Positions 33,268 to 42,267 of a stretch of DNA of 64,000 nt are shown here, piece after piece. How positions within the stretch are numbered: the first letter of the stretch is position 1; every line of letters begins with the position of its first letter. Source of the stretch: CF-118 sp035934385 (lineage in GTDB: Bacteria > Chloroflexota > Dormibacteria > Dormibacterales > Dormibacteraceae); contig DASYXY010000055.1 of NCBI GenBank assembly GCA_035934385.1, positions 17,926 through 81,925 on the forward strand, read 5' to 3'. Both the position numbers and the translations under genes were made by a program. Under the pieces are notes generated by a model that was not told the DNA's origin, did no database searches, and saw only the letters and a list, made by a program, of their open reading frames with translations.

Positions 33268-34073
33268 GTTCGGTTCAGGCTGCCGGTCGAATAGCCCTCG
33301 AGGTCGAGCGAGACGAACGAGTAGCCGGCGTTCCGCAGGGCTTGAACCACGCGCTCGCGATTTGCCAGCAGTCGCGACATCTCTTCGGGCTCGACTTCGA
33401 TTCGCGCCACGTCGCCGTGATCGCGTACCCGCACCTGCCTCAGACCGAGCGCTTTGATCGCGTCCTCGGCCGCCCCGATCCGCTTGAGAGCTTCGATCGT
33501 CACCTCGGTGCCGTGCGGGATGCGCGACGACAGGCAGGCAAACGAAGGCTTGTTCCAGTTAGCGAGTCCAAGCCGGCGCGCGGCCGCCCGTATCTCGGCT
33601 TTGGCCATGCCGGCCTCGAGCAGCGGGAACCTCACGTCGCGGCGGACTGCCGATCCATGCCCCGGCCGGTGATCGCCGGCGTCGTCCGCGGTCGCGCCAT
33701 ACGCCAGGTGCTGAAGCCCGAGCTCGACCCGGATGGGTTCGAGTGTTTCGAACAGCTCCTCCTTGCAATGGAAGCAGCGGTCCGGGTTGTTGCGCGTGTA
33801 AGCCTCGAGCTCGAGCTCGTGCGTATCTACCTCGACCAGTCGAGCGCCAAGCGATCTCGCCGTCGCGCGCGCCTCGTCCTGCTCGGATTCGGGAAACGCC
33901 GGCGAGCTCGCCAGGACCGCAACCGCGCGGTCGCCCAGTTCATCCAGCGCAAGCTTCAGCAGCAGCGTTGAGTCAACCCCTCCGGAGAACGCGACCAGCA
34001 CCGAGCCGAGGTCGCGCACGATTCCACGCGCGCGTTCGAGCTTGCCTCCGTCGTACCGATCGAGCTGGATCAT
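33243..34073 (-). CDS. larE: LarE-like ATP-dependent sulfur transferase
   Basis: 276 residues. The PP-loop SGGVDS is at 30-35. RCFHCKEELF gives C100 and C103, and SFACLSSRIPHG gives C180, the position of the sacrificial cysteine in Lactiplantibacillus LarE. Homologues with three such cysteines are known to hold a [4Fe-4S] cluster that carries the sulfur, instead of sacrificing a cysteine, so this copy may be of that catalytic type. LarE makes the nickel-pincer cofactor of lactate racemase-family enzymes together with LarB and LarC, neither of which is in the window. The ATG has GGAG upstream. Confidence 0.87.
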   Translation of the reverse strand: MIQLDRYDGGKLERARGIVRDLGSVLVAFSGGVDSTLLLKLALDELGDRAVAVLASSPAFPESEQDEARATARSLGARLVEVDTHELELEAYTRNNPDRCFHCKEELFETLEPIRVELGLQHLAYGATADDAGDHRPGHGSAVRRDVRFPLLEAGMAKAEIRAAARRLGLANWNKPSFACLSSRIPHGTEVTIEALKRIGAAEDAIKALGLRQVRVRDHGDVARIEVEPEEMSRLLANRERVVQALRNAGYSFVSLDLEGYSTGSLNRTWQRSSSR

Positions 34074-34088
34074 TCTCCAGCCAAGACA

Positions 34089-34934
34089 TTAGCTCGCGGC
34101 TGCTTCGGAAGGCTCCATCGCCGGCACGCCACACCAGGCTTCGTAATCGATGAGCCCGTGCACTGTCGGGTTCTCGCCGCACAGCGGGCAGGCCTTGTTC
34201 CGGCGAAGCTTGAGCTCGCGGAAGGACATGTCCTCGCCCTCGAACAGCAGGTAGCGGCCGATCATCGGCTTGCCGATGTTCAGCAGGTACTTGATCGTCT
34301 CGAAGGCCATCATGCTGCCGATGATCCCCGGCAGCACGCCGAACACGCCGGCCTCAGCGCAGCTCTGCACCGATCCGGGCGGCGGCGGTTCGGGGAAGAG
34401 ACAGCGGTAGCAGCCGGTCCCGTGGGACGAGTCGAAGAGGGCAAGCCGGCCCTCGAAACGGAAGATGCTGCCGTGCACCAGCGGCTTGCGGAGGAAATGC
34501 GCGGCGTCGTTGGCCAGGTAACGAGTCGGGAAGTTGTCGGTGCCGTCGACGATGATGTCGTAGGGCTCGAACATCTTCATCGCGGTGTCGGAGTTGACGT
34601 GCTGGCGGATGGCCACGACCTCAACGTCTGGATTCAGGTTCGCGAGGGTCCGCGCCGCGGAATCGACCTTGGCCCGGCCCACGTCGTTGATGCCGTGCAG
34701 CAGCTGGCGCTGGAGGTTGGAAGCGTCCACAGTGTCGAAGTCGACGATGCCCACCTTGCCTACGCCGGCGGCGGCCAAGTACATCGCAGCCGGCGACCCG
34801 AGGCCACCCGCGCCAAGCAGCAGCACACTAGACGAAAGGAGCTTGCGCTGGCCCGCCCCGCCCACCTCGGGCAGGATCAAGTGGCGCGCGTACCGCGCGA
34901 CCTGGTCGGGCGTGAAGCCCCTGGCGGGTCCCAT
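34089..34934 (-). CDS. MoeB/ThiF-family adenylyltransferase (E1-like)
   Basis: 281 residues from the ATG at 34934. YARHLILPEVGGAGQRKL and LLLGAGGLGSPAAMYLAAAGVGKVGIVDFDTVDASNLQRQ give the nucleotide-binding core. VDGTDNFPTRYLAND follows. CYRC and CPLC are the zinc ligands, and SCAEAGVFG holds the likely catalytic cysteine. Such enzymes adenylate the C-terminal Gly of a ubiquitin-like sulfur carrier (MoaD, ThiS or CysO). No carrier gene is adjacent, so the pathway cannot be fixed. There is no rhodanese domain. It lies upstream of larE with 15 bases between, which hints at shared sulfur chemistry. Confidence 0.88.
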   Translation of the reverse strand: MGPARGFTPDQVARYARHLILPEVGGAGQRKLLSSSVLLLGAGGLGSPAAMYLAAAGVGKVGIVDFDTVDASNLQRQLLHGINDVGRAKVDSAARTLANLNPDVEVVAIRQHVNSDTAMKMFEPYDIIVDGTDNFPTRYLANDAAHFLRKPLVHGSIFRFEGRLALFDSSHGTGCYRCLFPEPPPPGSVQSCAEAGVFGVLPGIIGSMMAFETIKYLLNIGKPMIGRYLLFEGEDMSFRELKLRRNKACPLCGENPTVHGLIDYEAWCGVPAMEPSEAAAS

Positions 34935-34944
34935 GGAACAACCC

Positions 34945-34980
34945 AATATACCGGGGCGAATTCGCGGGTATTCCTAGACT
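34945..34980. promoter_or_regulatory. Divergent candidate -10 elements
   Basis: TATATT on the minus strand (34945-34950) lies 10 bases before the ATG of the E1-like gene, and TAGACT on the plus strand (34975-34980) lies 10 bases before the ATG at 34991. Neither start has a Shine-Dalgarno, which fits leaderless or very short-leader transcripts in both directions. Confidence 0.4.
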
Positions 34981-34990
34981 AGAGCGAGCA

Positions 34991-35878
34991 ATGGAGACCG
35001 AATACCTCGACGAAGAACAGGTCATCGCCCTCTACAACAAGGTGCGCACGGGCAAAAGGACGTGGCCGGCGGACATCTGGAGCTCGCCCGCGGCGCTCCA
35101 GTACGCGGTCACGATCTTCGACTACTGGATCCACAACGTCATGGGCTGGAAGGGCTGGCCGGATTCCCGCGGCAAGGTGACGCCGGCGCTGCTCGAGGAA
35201 CACCGCCTGGCCGACCTGGTGGAGAGCGTCTTCGTCCCCGAGTTCGGCGACGACTGGCTCGACTTCGAGGTCGTGCTGAACGAGAGCATGCGGCTCTCAG
35301 AGGACGAAGGCTGGTCGCCTGACCTGTCGGACCGGCAGGAGCGGGTCGAGGCCGCGTTCGAGCACGCCTTCGAGCAACTGGTGGGCTCGCCCAAGCAGCA
35401 GCCGAAGCTGCTGCCGACCTACCACCGCTTCCGCAACCACCTGCTGCGGATGTGGAGCGCGTTCCAGGAAGCGCAGGCCGAGCACGACAAGGCCGAGCGC
35501 GAATCAGCCGAGAAGTTCTGGGCGAACCTGCGGCTGGTGCGGAGCACGCGCGGACACCAGGCCGAGGCGTGGTCGATCGTCAACGCCGACGACGAACGGC
35601 GCGGTGAGGTGACGATGGTCTGGGGCGAGCCGCACCCGTACTGCCTCGTGGTGCTCGACCCCGAGATGGAGGCCGGCGGCTGGGAGCAGGTCATCTACCG
35701 GCTCGAGCAGGAGATCCTGGTTGAAGAGCCGGGCGTGGTGAGCTACGCGGTCTGGCACAAAGGATTCGTGGGCGAGTTCTATCGCTGTGCGGACTGCGGC
35801 GAGCTGCACAGCCAGTTCGACGAGGACGCCGGCAGCGAGCTGCGACTGAACGACCTGGAGCCGCCCGAAGATCGCTAG
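34991..35878 (+). CDS. Hypothetical acidic protein with C-terminal CxxC
   Basis: 295 residues, acidic throughout. It is helical in the N-terminal two thirds (DEEQVIALYNKVRTGK, YAVTIFDYWIHNVMGW, and a charged helix around FQEAQAEHDKAERESAEKFW) and beta-rich after residue 195 (EVTMVWGEPHPYCLVVLDPEM). FYRCADCGELHSQFDED near the C-terminus suggests a small metal or zinc site. No family is recognised. Its stop and that of the convergent glucoamylase gene share the same CTAG (35875-35878). Confidence 0.65.
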   Translation: METEYLDEEQVIALYNKVRTGKRTWPADIWSSPAALQYAVTIFDYWIHNVMGWKGWPDSRGKVTPALLEEHRLADLVESVFVPEFGDDWLDFEVVLNESMRLSEDEGWSPDLSDRQERVEAAFEHAFEQLVGSPKQQPKLLPTYHRFRNHLLRMWSAFQEAQAEHDKAERESAEKFWANLRLVRSTRGHQAEAWSIVNADDERRGEVTMVWGEPHPYCLVVLDPEMEAGGWEQVIYRLEQEILVEEPGVVSYAVWHKGFVGEFYRCADCGELHSQFDEDAGSELRLNDLEPPEDR

Positions 35879-38118
35879 GTGACGGTCACCGAGAAGTTCT
35901 GACCTTCCCAGCCGGTGCCGTAGTGGGCTGTCCATTCGAACTTGGAGCCGGGAGCCGCCTTGTGGCTCGGAACCTCGGCGACCCATACACCGAGTGTCGT
36001 GTCGGCCGCCTCGACGTCGCCATGCGTCGCCCAGCCGTCGAACGTGTAGTGAACAGAGCCTGGCCTCGGTAGCTGCACCTTGAACCGCCGGCCCGCGAGC
36101 AGCTTTGTGATCTGGTGCTTGTGCGACCAGACAAAGGCGGGGTCGTGTGGAGGCACCTCGGTGTACCGCCTCCGCGCGGGCAGGACCACGTCGGGAAAGC
36201 CGCTGAGGGCGACCATGGCGAGCAGCTGCAGGTACTCCGCATGTGCCCAACCCAACGGCGATGACGACCCGTTGGCGCGCCCGAACGCAAGGCCTCGCGC
36301 GGGAAGGTCGGGGCCGTCCCAGACCTGTTCGGGCAGCATCAGACCTGGACCCGCGAACGACTCCATCGTGCGGACCAGCTCGGCCGCCGGCAGGCCCATC
36401 GAGAAAAAATGGCGTGCGCGCTCGGCGGTCAGCACCGGCCACAGGCGCCCGCGACCATCGCCGTTCCAGGGCGAGCCATCGTCCTGCTCTCCGTAGCGAT
36501 CGCCGACGTAGCGGCGCCATGACGGGCCCCCGGGCAGGCTCTTCTTGAGCTTCGCGTCGACGCTTTCGAGGCTGCGTAGGATGCGCTCGTCCTTAGGGCG
36601 CCGCAGCCCGTAGCGCACGAGCTCGAGAAACTCGGGCGCGATTGCGCCTTCGGCCGGCCTGCGGTCGGGATCTGCGGCTAGCCGGAAGTACTGGCCGCCC
36701 ACGGTGCTGCACCAGGACTCGACACGATCGTTCCAGTAGTCGGCGACCGCCCGCAGGTGGGCCGCGGCTACATGCTCGCCGACGTCCTGCGCAAATTCCG
36801 ACGCGGCGATGAGCGCGGCGATGCACGCGGCGAGCGTTGATGGCGAAAGGCCGCCGAGATCCTCCCACCGGTCAAGCGGTGTGAGCGGACCTTCGCGGAT
36901 GATGAACTGCGCAGCCGGTCGCACCATCGTCAGGTAAGGGTCGTGGTCCAGGCACCCGGCGACGCCTAGACGCCACGCGAGCAGGATGGGCAGCGCCACC
37001 TGATCGAGCTCGGTCGAGGTCCAGTGCGGCGAGCCGTCGACGTTCCAGTTCTGAAACCAGGCGCCGTCGGGGCGCTGGCGCGACTGCAGGTGGCGAAGCG
37101 CACGCAGCGCAGCGGCCGGGTCGCCGGCATCCAGGAGGGCGGTGGCGACGCGACACAAATCGCGCGGCCAGACCATGTGGTAGACGTGATTGCCGTCGTG
37201 GTTGCTCTCGCCCCAGGGCGCTCCGGGCGACGCGATGAAAGCACCGGGACACGTTTTGTCCTCGAGGCACCGCAGGACCGCGAGCGACGCCTTGGCGAGA
37301 ACTCCATCGTCGCCGCTGACCTTGGCGAGCGCCGCTGGAAGGTCAGGCGTCGCGTGCCACGCGCGCGCGAATGCTGTTTTCAACACGCCTGCGCCCTTCT
37401 GCAGGACGTGACGCGCGACCTCCTCGGCGTCGGCGCGCGAATGCCCGAAGCCGATTGCGAGCTGGAAAGCGCCCGACCTGACGCCAAGCTCAGCCCCGAC
37501 GGCAACGTTGCCCGGGCCCGCGCGATCGTAGGTCTGCGTGATGCGTCCATCGGCGTCGTGCAGCTCGACGTGGATGTCGGAGCTGCGGAAGTAGCCGGTC
37601 GTCGCGCGACTGAACGGACCGACGATGCAGATCCACACGTCTTGCTGACGCATCAGCAGTGCCGGCGGATGCGTGCCCAGCACCTCGCCGAAGTTGCCTT
37701 CTGTGCCAGGCGGCCAGTGCGCCGACGCCTGCATGAAAAGACGCACGTCGGGCAGTTCGGGCGTGAAGGTGCCTGAGATGACCATGGCGTTCTCGTCGGC
37801 GTCGGAGACGAACTCCTTGGTCAGCCGGTACTCGTGATGCGTGCTCACGACGGTGAATGCCGGCACCCCAGGGCTCAGCCACGTGATGCTGTGCTGACCA
37901 TCGCCGGCGTCGTCAACCGGCGGCGCGCCAGGTGCGGACGCGAAGAAGCGCAGCTCATGCAGGGCGACGTGATCGAGCGTGGGAAAGAAAACCTCGCTCA
38001 GGCTCCCATCGGCCAGCGTGTACCAGAGCTTGCTTCTCGGGCCCGGCGCCGCACCGAAGGCCGCTTTCCGACCGGGGCCCCACATCGGCGGCGCCCCGGG
38101 GCCTCCTGGTGCCTCCAT
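35875..38118 (-). CDS. GH15 glucoamylase/glucodextranase-type enzyme
   Basis: 747 residues without a signal peptide, so cytoplasmic. An N-terminal beta-sandwich domain (about 15-270: WYTLADGSLSEVFFPTLDH and strand-rich sequence) is followed by an (alpha/alpha)6 barrel with MVWPRDLCRVATALL, DGAWFQNWNVDGSPHW, and the two catalytic Glu regions RWEDLGGLSPST and GWAHAEYLQLL. A C-terminal beta domain (about 655-747) follows. GH15 enzymes release glucose from the ends of alpha-1,4 or alpha-1,6 glucans, or trehalose in some relatives. It could act with the glycogen genes at 8.4-18.4 kb although it is 17 kb away. Confidence 0.9.
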   Translation of the reverse strand: MEAPGGPGAPPMWGPGRKAAFGAAPGPRSKLWYTLADGSLSEVFFPTLDHVALHELRFFASAPGAPPVDDAGDGQHSITWLSPGVPAFTVVSTHHEYRLTKEFVSDADENAMVISGTFTPELPDVRLFMQASAHWPPGTEGNFGEVLGTHPPALLMRQQDVWICIVGPFSRATTGYFRSSDIHVELHDADGRITQTYDRAGPGNVAVGAELGVRSGAFQLAIGFGHSRADAEEVARHVLQKGAGVLKTAFARAWHATPDLPAALAKVSGDDGVLAKASLAVLRCLEDKTCPGAFIASPGAPWGESNHDGNHVYHMVWPRDLCRVATALLDAGDPAAALRALRHLQSRQRPDGAWFQNWNVDGSPHWTSTELDQVALPILLAWRLGVAGCLDHDPYLTMVRPAAQFIIREGPLTPLDRWEDLGGLSPSTLAACIAALIAASEFAQDVGEHVAAAHLRAVADYWNDRVESWCSTVGGQYFRLAADPDRRPAEGAIAPEFLELVRYGLRRPKDERILRSLESVDAKLKKSLPGGPSWRRYVGDRYGEQDDGSPWNGDGRGRLWPVLTAERARHFFSMGLPAAELVRTMESFAGPGLMLPEQVWDGPDLPARGLAFGRANGSSSPLGWAHAEYLQLLAMVALSGFPDVVLPARRRYTEVPPHDPAFVWSHKHQITKLLAGRRFKVQLPRPGSVHYTFDGWATHGDVEAADTTLGVWVAEVPSHKAAPGSKFEWTAHYGTGWEGQNFSVTVT

Positions 38119-38181
38119 CGGCCCCTAAGTATGGAGAGCGGGTGAGGACGGATAGAATCGATTCGCGACCCCCGACTCGAT

Positions 38182-38274
38182 GGGGAGGTGGCTGAGTGGT
38201 CGAAAGCACCCGCCTGCTAAGCGGGTAGGGGGTGTGAAACTCCCTCGAGGGTTCGAATCCCTCCCTTCCCGCCA
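38182..38274 (+). tRNA. tRNA-Ser (GCT)
   Basis: The 93-nt gene has an encoded CCA. Acceptor GGGGAGG pairs with CCTTCCC, the anticodon stem CCCGC/GCGGG has loop CTGCTAA (anticodon GCT), a long class II variable arm is present, and the T-arm is GAGGG-TTCGAAT-CCCTC. Its last 18 bases plus the next 4 recur exactly 712 bp downstream. Confidence 0.95.
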
Positions 38275-38990
38275 TTGGGCGTCATCCCGTGCTCACAGGT
38301 CCGTTTGCGGCCTTCCGCCACACGTCAAGCAGGTTCGCAGGCTCGAACGCACCTCTGTAACCCCAGATCGTCCACCGTCCGTTCCAACCGGTGACCACAA
38401 GAGCCGGCCACAGGTATCCAAACACCCCAGAGTGTGCCCATATCCTCACGTCAGTCACGCGAGCTGCCAGCGCGACCGAGCGCGGTTGCCCATCGACATG
38501 GTCAATCCGAAAGACCACGACATGGGCCGCAGTAACAGCCACGGCCAAGCCCCGGGCCCAGGAGTCAACGAGGTCGTAAATCATTACCTCGCCGGCCAGC
38601 ATCGGCTCGTCTGGACCGAGCATATATGCCGTCGCGACAGTCAGTTGCTCGAGCGTCCAGGATCGATACTCACGTGCGCCGACGGTGAATTGAAGCGGGC
38701 CTATAGGCGCGAATGCCCAAAAGAGCTGGCGACCTTTCTTTCTCAGGTCGCGCGCCAACTTCAGTTTTCCCGATCGCTCGAACTCGGTCGGAGGGAGCTG
38801 CGGCAGCACGACCTGAGCCGTCGGAATCCAGGTCGCACCGTCCCACCACCACCGGCCGTCGCCGGAGAACTGGCCCACGTCGCCCGGCAGTATGCTCGTG
38901 CGTCCTCGTCAGGACAGACTTTCGCATCTCAGGCGATCCGAACTCTGTACGGCCAACCGAAGGCTGAGATCCCTCCCTTCCCGCCATTGG
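38257..38990. mobile_element. Possible tRNA-Ser-associated mini-island bounded by 22-bp direct repeats
   Basis: Bases 38257-38278 (T-arm end, acceptor strand, CCA and four flanking bases of the tRNA) are repeated perfectly at 38969-38990. This is the layout left when an element integrates into a tRNA 3' end. The enclosed 690 bases hold one gene (38282-38878) and no integrase, so the element would be a remnant, a passenger or mobilised in trans. A partial tRNA duplication is the alternative. Confidence 0.5.
38282..38878 (-). CDS. Hypothetical protein with N-terminal DUF2510-like motif
   Basis: 198 residues from a GTG. The N-terminus GDGRWWWDGATWIPT is the Trp-rich DUF2510-type motif. The middle (KLKLARDLRKKGRQLFWAFAPIGPLQFTVG) is basic then hydrophobic, and the C-terminal part is strand-rich (AVAVTAAHVVVFRIDHVDG, WPALVVTGWNGRWTIWGYRG). 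It lies wholly inside the segment flanked by the 22-bp tRNA-Ser repeats. The next gene across the repeat has the same N-terminal motif. Function unknown. Confidence 0.6.
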   Translation of the reverse strand: MGQFSGDGRWWWDGATWIPTAQVVLPQLPPTEFERSGKLKLARDLRKKGRQLFWAFAPIGPLQFTVGAREYRSWTLEQLTVATAYMLGPDEPMLAGEVMIYDLVDSWARGLAVAVTAAHVVVFRIDHVDGQPRSVALAARVTDVRIWAHSGVFGYLWPALVVTGWNGRWTIWGYRGAFEPANLLDVWRKAANGPVSTG

Positions 38991-39062
38991 CCAACATGCG
39001 GCTTTGAGCAGCGCACGATTACGCGGTGAAATTGGCAGGCACGCATTCCATGATGAGTCGCT

Positions 39063-39539
39063 TTGTCTGACCAACTGATCGACCCAACCGGCCACCCGCC
39101 CCACTTCGACGGCGCTGCGTGGGTGTCCGTGGATGGCAATTACTGGTGGAACGGGACAGCCTGGCAGCCAATTGTTCGTCGCCGGCAAGTGCCATGGGGC
39201 GTAGTCGTCGGAGTCGTCATCATCATTGCCGCCGCGGTCTTGGTTGTCCATTTCTTCCCCCATCCGATCATCGACACGTCTACATATGGAGCGACCAACG
39301 CCCAGATCGATTCATCTGGCCTTATCGAGTTCGACTATCGGGCCAGCGACAGCTGCAACAACCTGACGTTCGTCTACACCTTCTACGACCCGCAAGGAAT
39401 CAAGGTCAGCGAGTTCCAGGACCAGCGGTCGAGGCAGGTAACCGCCGGCCAGACCCAACACTTCACCATTGCGATCGACAACGGCCAGATCGATCCTTCT
39501 GCTAGTCGTTTCACCGTGACCCCGACCTGTCACGACTGA
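39063..39539 (+). CDS. Single-span membrane protein with DUF2510-like motif
   Basis: 158 residues from a TTG. A Trp-rich N-terminus (HFDGAAWVSVDGNYWWNGTAW) of the same type as the protein encoded at 38282-38878 is followed by one transmembrane segment (about 43-65) and an extracytoplasmic beta-rich domain of about 90 residues with two cysteines (DSCNNLTFVYTFYDPQG and TPTCHD) that could form a disulfide. Function unknown. Confidence 0.6.
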   Translation: MSDQLIDPTGHPPHFDGAAWVSVDGNYWWNGTAWQPIVRRRQVPWGVVVGVVIIIAAAVLVVHFFPHPIIDTSTYGATNAQIDSSGLIEFDYRASDSCNNLTFVYTFYDPQGIKVSEFQDQRSRQVTAGQTQHFTIAIDNGQIDPSASRFTVTPTCHD

Positions 39540-39584
39540 GCTCCCGGCTGGCGAGCGACCGGGATTATCGTTGAGCTGAGCGCC

Positions 39585-41054
39585 GTGCCGAATCGAGCGA
39601 TCGGGGTCGCGATGCTCTCGCTGCTGGCAATCAGCGCGTGCAAGCTTCCATTGCCCAGCGCCGCACAGACGCCAGGTCCTGCCACGCAGGTTGAGGTGTC
39701 CTGGACAGACTGCACCGACGGCTTTCAGTGCGCCACCCTGGCGGTACCGCTCGACTACACGAAGCCACAAGGCCGTCAGATCTCACTCGCGCTGATCCGC
39801 AAGCCGGTCACCGATCCATCGCGACGCATCGGATCGCTGCTGTTGAACCCTGGTGGGCCCGGCGGATCGGGCGTCCGGTTCCTGCGCGACTTCGCCCCGC
39901 TGCTCATGAACCTGAACTCGCGCTTCGACCTCGTGTCGTGGGACCCGCGTGGCGTTGGCGCGAGCACCGCGGTGACGTGCCTTGACGGCCCGCAGCTCGA
40001 CGCGTTCCTCGCGCTCGACTCTGTGCTCGACGACCAGCAGGAGGCGAACGCCTTCTTCAAGGCGAACCAGGAGTTCGCCGTCGGCTGCCGGCATCGAAGC
40101 GGAGGCCTTTTGCCTTTCATGGATTCCGAGAGCACGGCGCAGGACATGGAGAGCATCCGCGCGGTGCTCGGTGACCCGAAGCTGACGTACCTCGGGTTCT
40201 CGTACGGGACCCTCATTGGTCAGTGGTATGCCCACCTCTTCCCCACCCACGTCAGAGCGTTCGCGCTCGACGGTGTCGTCGATTCCAAAGCGACGGGACG
40301 CGGCGGGGCCTTGGCCCAGCTCGCCGGCTTCGAGAAAAACCTGGAAGCTTATCTGTCGGACTGCGCGACGCGACCAACCTGCACGCTGGCCCGCGCCGGC
40401 GAGCCGAGAGCCAAGCTCGTATCGCTGATGAACAGCCTCGACGAGACACCGCTACCCGTGGGCGGCCGGCAGCTGACGCGAAGCCTCGCGATGACGGCCG
40501 TCCTCGCCACGATGTACGACCAGCTCCGCTGGAAGGACCTCGACGGCGCCCTGGCTGCTCTCGACGGCGGCGACGGACGAAAAATGCTTGCGATCGCGGA
40601 CAGCTGGAGCGAGCGCAACCCCGACGGCACGTACAGCAACTTCTTCAACGGTGCATTTGCCGCAACCGCGTGCATCGAGAGTCGACCGGCTCCAACTGAG
40701 ATCTTTTCGCCCGACCCTGCTTTCAACGAGATCCGAGCGGCCTCTCCCTTCTTCGGGCCCTGGGAGGAGTGGGACGGGGTCTACTGCGATTTCTGGCCGG
40801 AGCTGCCTCGCGCAAACGTGCCCTTGACCATCAGCGGAGCGCCGCCGATCCTCCTTGTCGGCGCGAGCAACGACCCGGCTACGCCTTACATAGAGGCGAA
40901 GAACGTCAGCGACCAGATTCCAGGGTCGGTGTTGTTGACCCGCATCGGCAACGGCCACACATCGTATGAGTTCAGCGACTGCATCAGCGCCGCGGAAGAC
41001 GTGTACCTGATTTCCCTGGTGCTGCCGCCGCGGGGGACGACCTGCACCGGCTAG
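39585..41054 (+). CDS. Secreted alpha/beta hydrolase, S33 tripeptidyl aminopeptidase-like (paralogue 1)
   Basis: 489 residues from a GTG. The lipobox LLAISAC puts the cysteine at about residue 19, so it is a lipoprotein. Family motifs are CATLAVPLDYTKPQGRQISLALIR, LLLNPGGPGGSGVRFL (oxyanion hole), WDPRGVGAS, YLGFSYGTLIGQWYAHLFP with the Ser nucleophile, and ILLVGASNDPATPY and GNGHTSYE with Asp and His. This is the Streptomyces Slp/Tap type that removes short peptides from protein N-termini. A same-length paralogue lies at 42987-44456, and an M29 aminopeptidase lies between them. Confidence 0.87.
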   Translation: MPNRAIGVAMLSLLAISACKLPLPSAAQTPGPATQVEVSWTDCTDGFQCATLAVPLDYTKPQGRQISLALIRKPVTDPSRRIGSLLLNPGGPGGSGVRFLRDFAPLLMNLNSRFDLVSWDPRGVGASTAVTCLDGPQLDAFLALDSVLDDQQEANAFFKANQEFAVGCRHRSGGLLPFMDSESTAQDMESIRAVLGDPKLTYLGFSYGTLIGQWYAHLFPTHVRAFALDGVVDSKATGRGGALAQLAGFEKNLEAYLSDCATRPTCTLARAGEPRAKLVSLMNSLDETPLPVGGRQLTRSLAMTAVLATMYDQLRWKDLDGALAALDGGDGRKMLAIADSWSERNPDGTYSNFFNGAFAATACIESRPAPTEIFSPDPAFNEIRAASPFFGPWEEWDGVYCDFWPELPRANVPLTISGAPPILLVGASNDPATPYIEAKNVSDQIPGSVLLTRIGNGHTSYEFSDCISAAEDVYLISLVLPPRGTTCTG

Positions 41055-41057
41055 CTA

Positions 41058-42260
41058 TCAGAGTCGCTGAAACTGATCGTCCCGAAGGATCGGTACCGCG
41101 TTGCCGCTGTTTTCGATGCCGTCGATCTCGACCTCCGGTCCTCCGACCATGAAGTCTGTGTGGACTGCCGACTGGTTGAGGCCCGCCCGGCGATCCTCAG
41201 CGTCGACAACAGCGAAAGCGAAGCCGTTGCCAAACGCGATGTGGCAGGTGGCGTTCTCGTCGTAAAGCGTGTTCCAGAAGATGATCCCCAGCTCGCCCAC
41301 ACGCGACTCGCGGTCGACGAGCGCTATCTCGCCGAGGTAAGGCGCACCCGGATCGGTTGCGACCTGGGTTCGGATCAGCTCGGCTCCGTCGCCATCCGCT
41401 CGCACTTCGCTGATGCGGCCGTCCTTGAATGTGAACTCGAGCCCACTGATGACGCGGCCACCCACGGCCAAAGGCCGGGTCGATCGAATCGTGCCTTCGG
41501 TCCGCCGACGGTCTGGCGAGGTGAACACCTCTTCGGTTGGCAGATTGGGCACGTGCGATTGGCCCCACGCGGTCGTGAAGCCTCCTGCAGACATCCATCG
41601 CCCACTCGGCAGAAGGCCGACTGTTAGGTTTGTTCCAGGCCCGCGATAGCGGATGGCGTCGAAATGGCGTTCGTTGAGCGCCTCAGCTGTGGCATTCAGG
41701 GATCCGAGGCGTTTACTCCAGGCGGCGGCCGGGTCAGGAAGGTCGAGGCGAACAGTCTTCTCGACCGCCTGCCACAGCCTTTCCACGTCGGGCTCACCGA
41801 AGACCTGGCGCGCCCAGCCGTCGATCGGGCCGCCGGCGAGCGTCCAGGCAAGCTCGCGGCTAGTGACCGCGTTGCCCCAGCGCCGTGTGAAATCCACCTG
41901 AAAAGCGCGGCCGGTGCGACCGGGATCGGAGTTGGCGAGCAGGTCCGGCGCCGGGTCGCCCACAACTCTGACGAACGCGGCGTGCTGTTCGACGAGCTCT
42001 TCGAGCATTCGGACAGCACCAGGCGCACTGACCGTCAGCGCCGCGTCAGGCGCGAGGTCGACGAGCGACCTGCGGAGGTATAGGTCCGTGTAGTGCACGA
42101 AGACCGCTGAGGCGCCGACGCGCCACGCTTGCTCCGCGATAACTCGGACCAGCGGCGCATGCGCCACATCGGCGCTGATCATCAATGGCTGTCCGGGCTG
42201 GAGATTAGCGCCGACTTTGAGCACGAGGTTCGCGTAGCGCTCGAGACGGTCGGCAGTCAT
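41058..42260 (-). CDS. M29 family metallo-aminopeptidase
   Basis: 400 residues, matching the thermophilic aminopeptidase/AmpS family. The N-terminal domain has LVLKVGANLQPGQPLMISADV. The metal-binding C-terminal part has NLPTEEVFTSPDR, LGEIALVD, FWNTLYDENATCHIAFG and NQSAVHTDFMVG, supplying the Glu, His, Tyr and Asp ligands. It acts in the cytoplasm (no signal). The ATG at 42260 follows TATCCT by 7 bases without a Shine-Dalgarno. Together with the two secreted peptidases it suggests a peptide-scavenging region. Confidence 0.92.
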   Translation of the reverse strand: MTADRLERYANLVLKVGANLQPGQPLMISADVAHAPLVRVIAEQAWRVGASAVFVHYTDLYLRRSLVDLAPDAALTVSAPGAVRMLEELVEQHAAFVRVVGDPAPDLLANSDPGRTGRAFQVDFTRRWGNAVTSRELAWTLAGGPIDGWARQVFGEPDVERLWQAVEKTVRLDLPDPAAAWSKRLGSLNATAEALNERHFDAIRYRGPGTNLTVGLLPSGRWMSAGGFTTAWGQSHVPNLPTEEVFTSPDRRRTEGTIRSTRPLAVGGRVISGLEFTFKDGRISEVRADGDGAELIRTQVATDPGAPYLGEIALVDRESRVGELGIIFWNTLYDENATCHIAFGNGFAFAVVDAEDRRAGLNQSAVHTDFMVGGPEVEIDGIENSGNAVPILRDDQFQRL

Positions 42261-42267
42261 TCCATCG

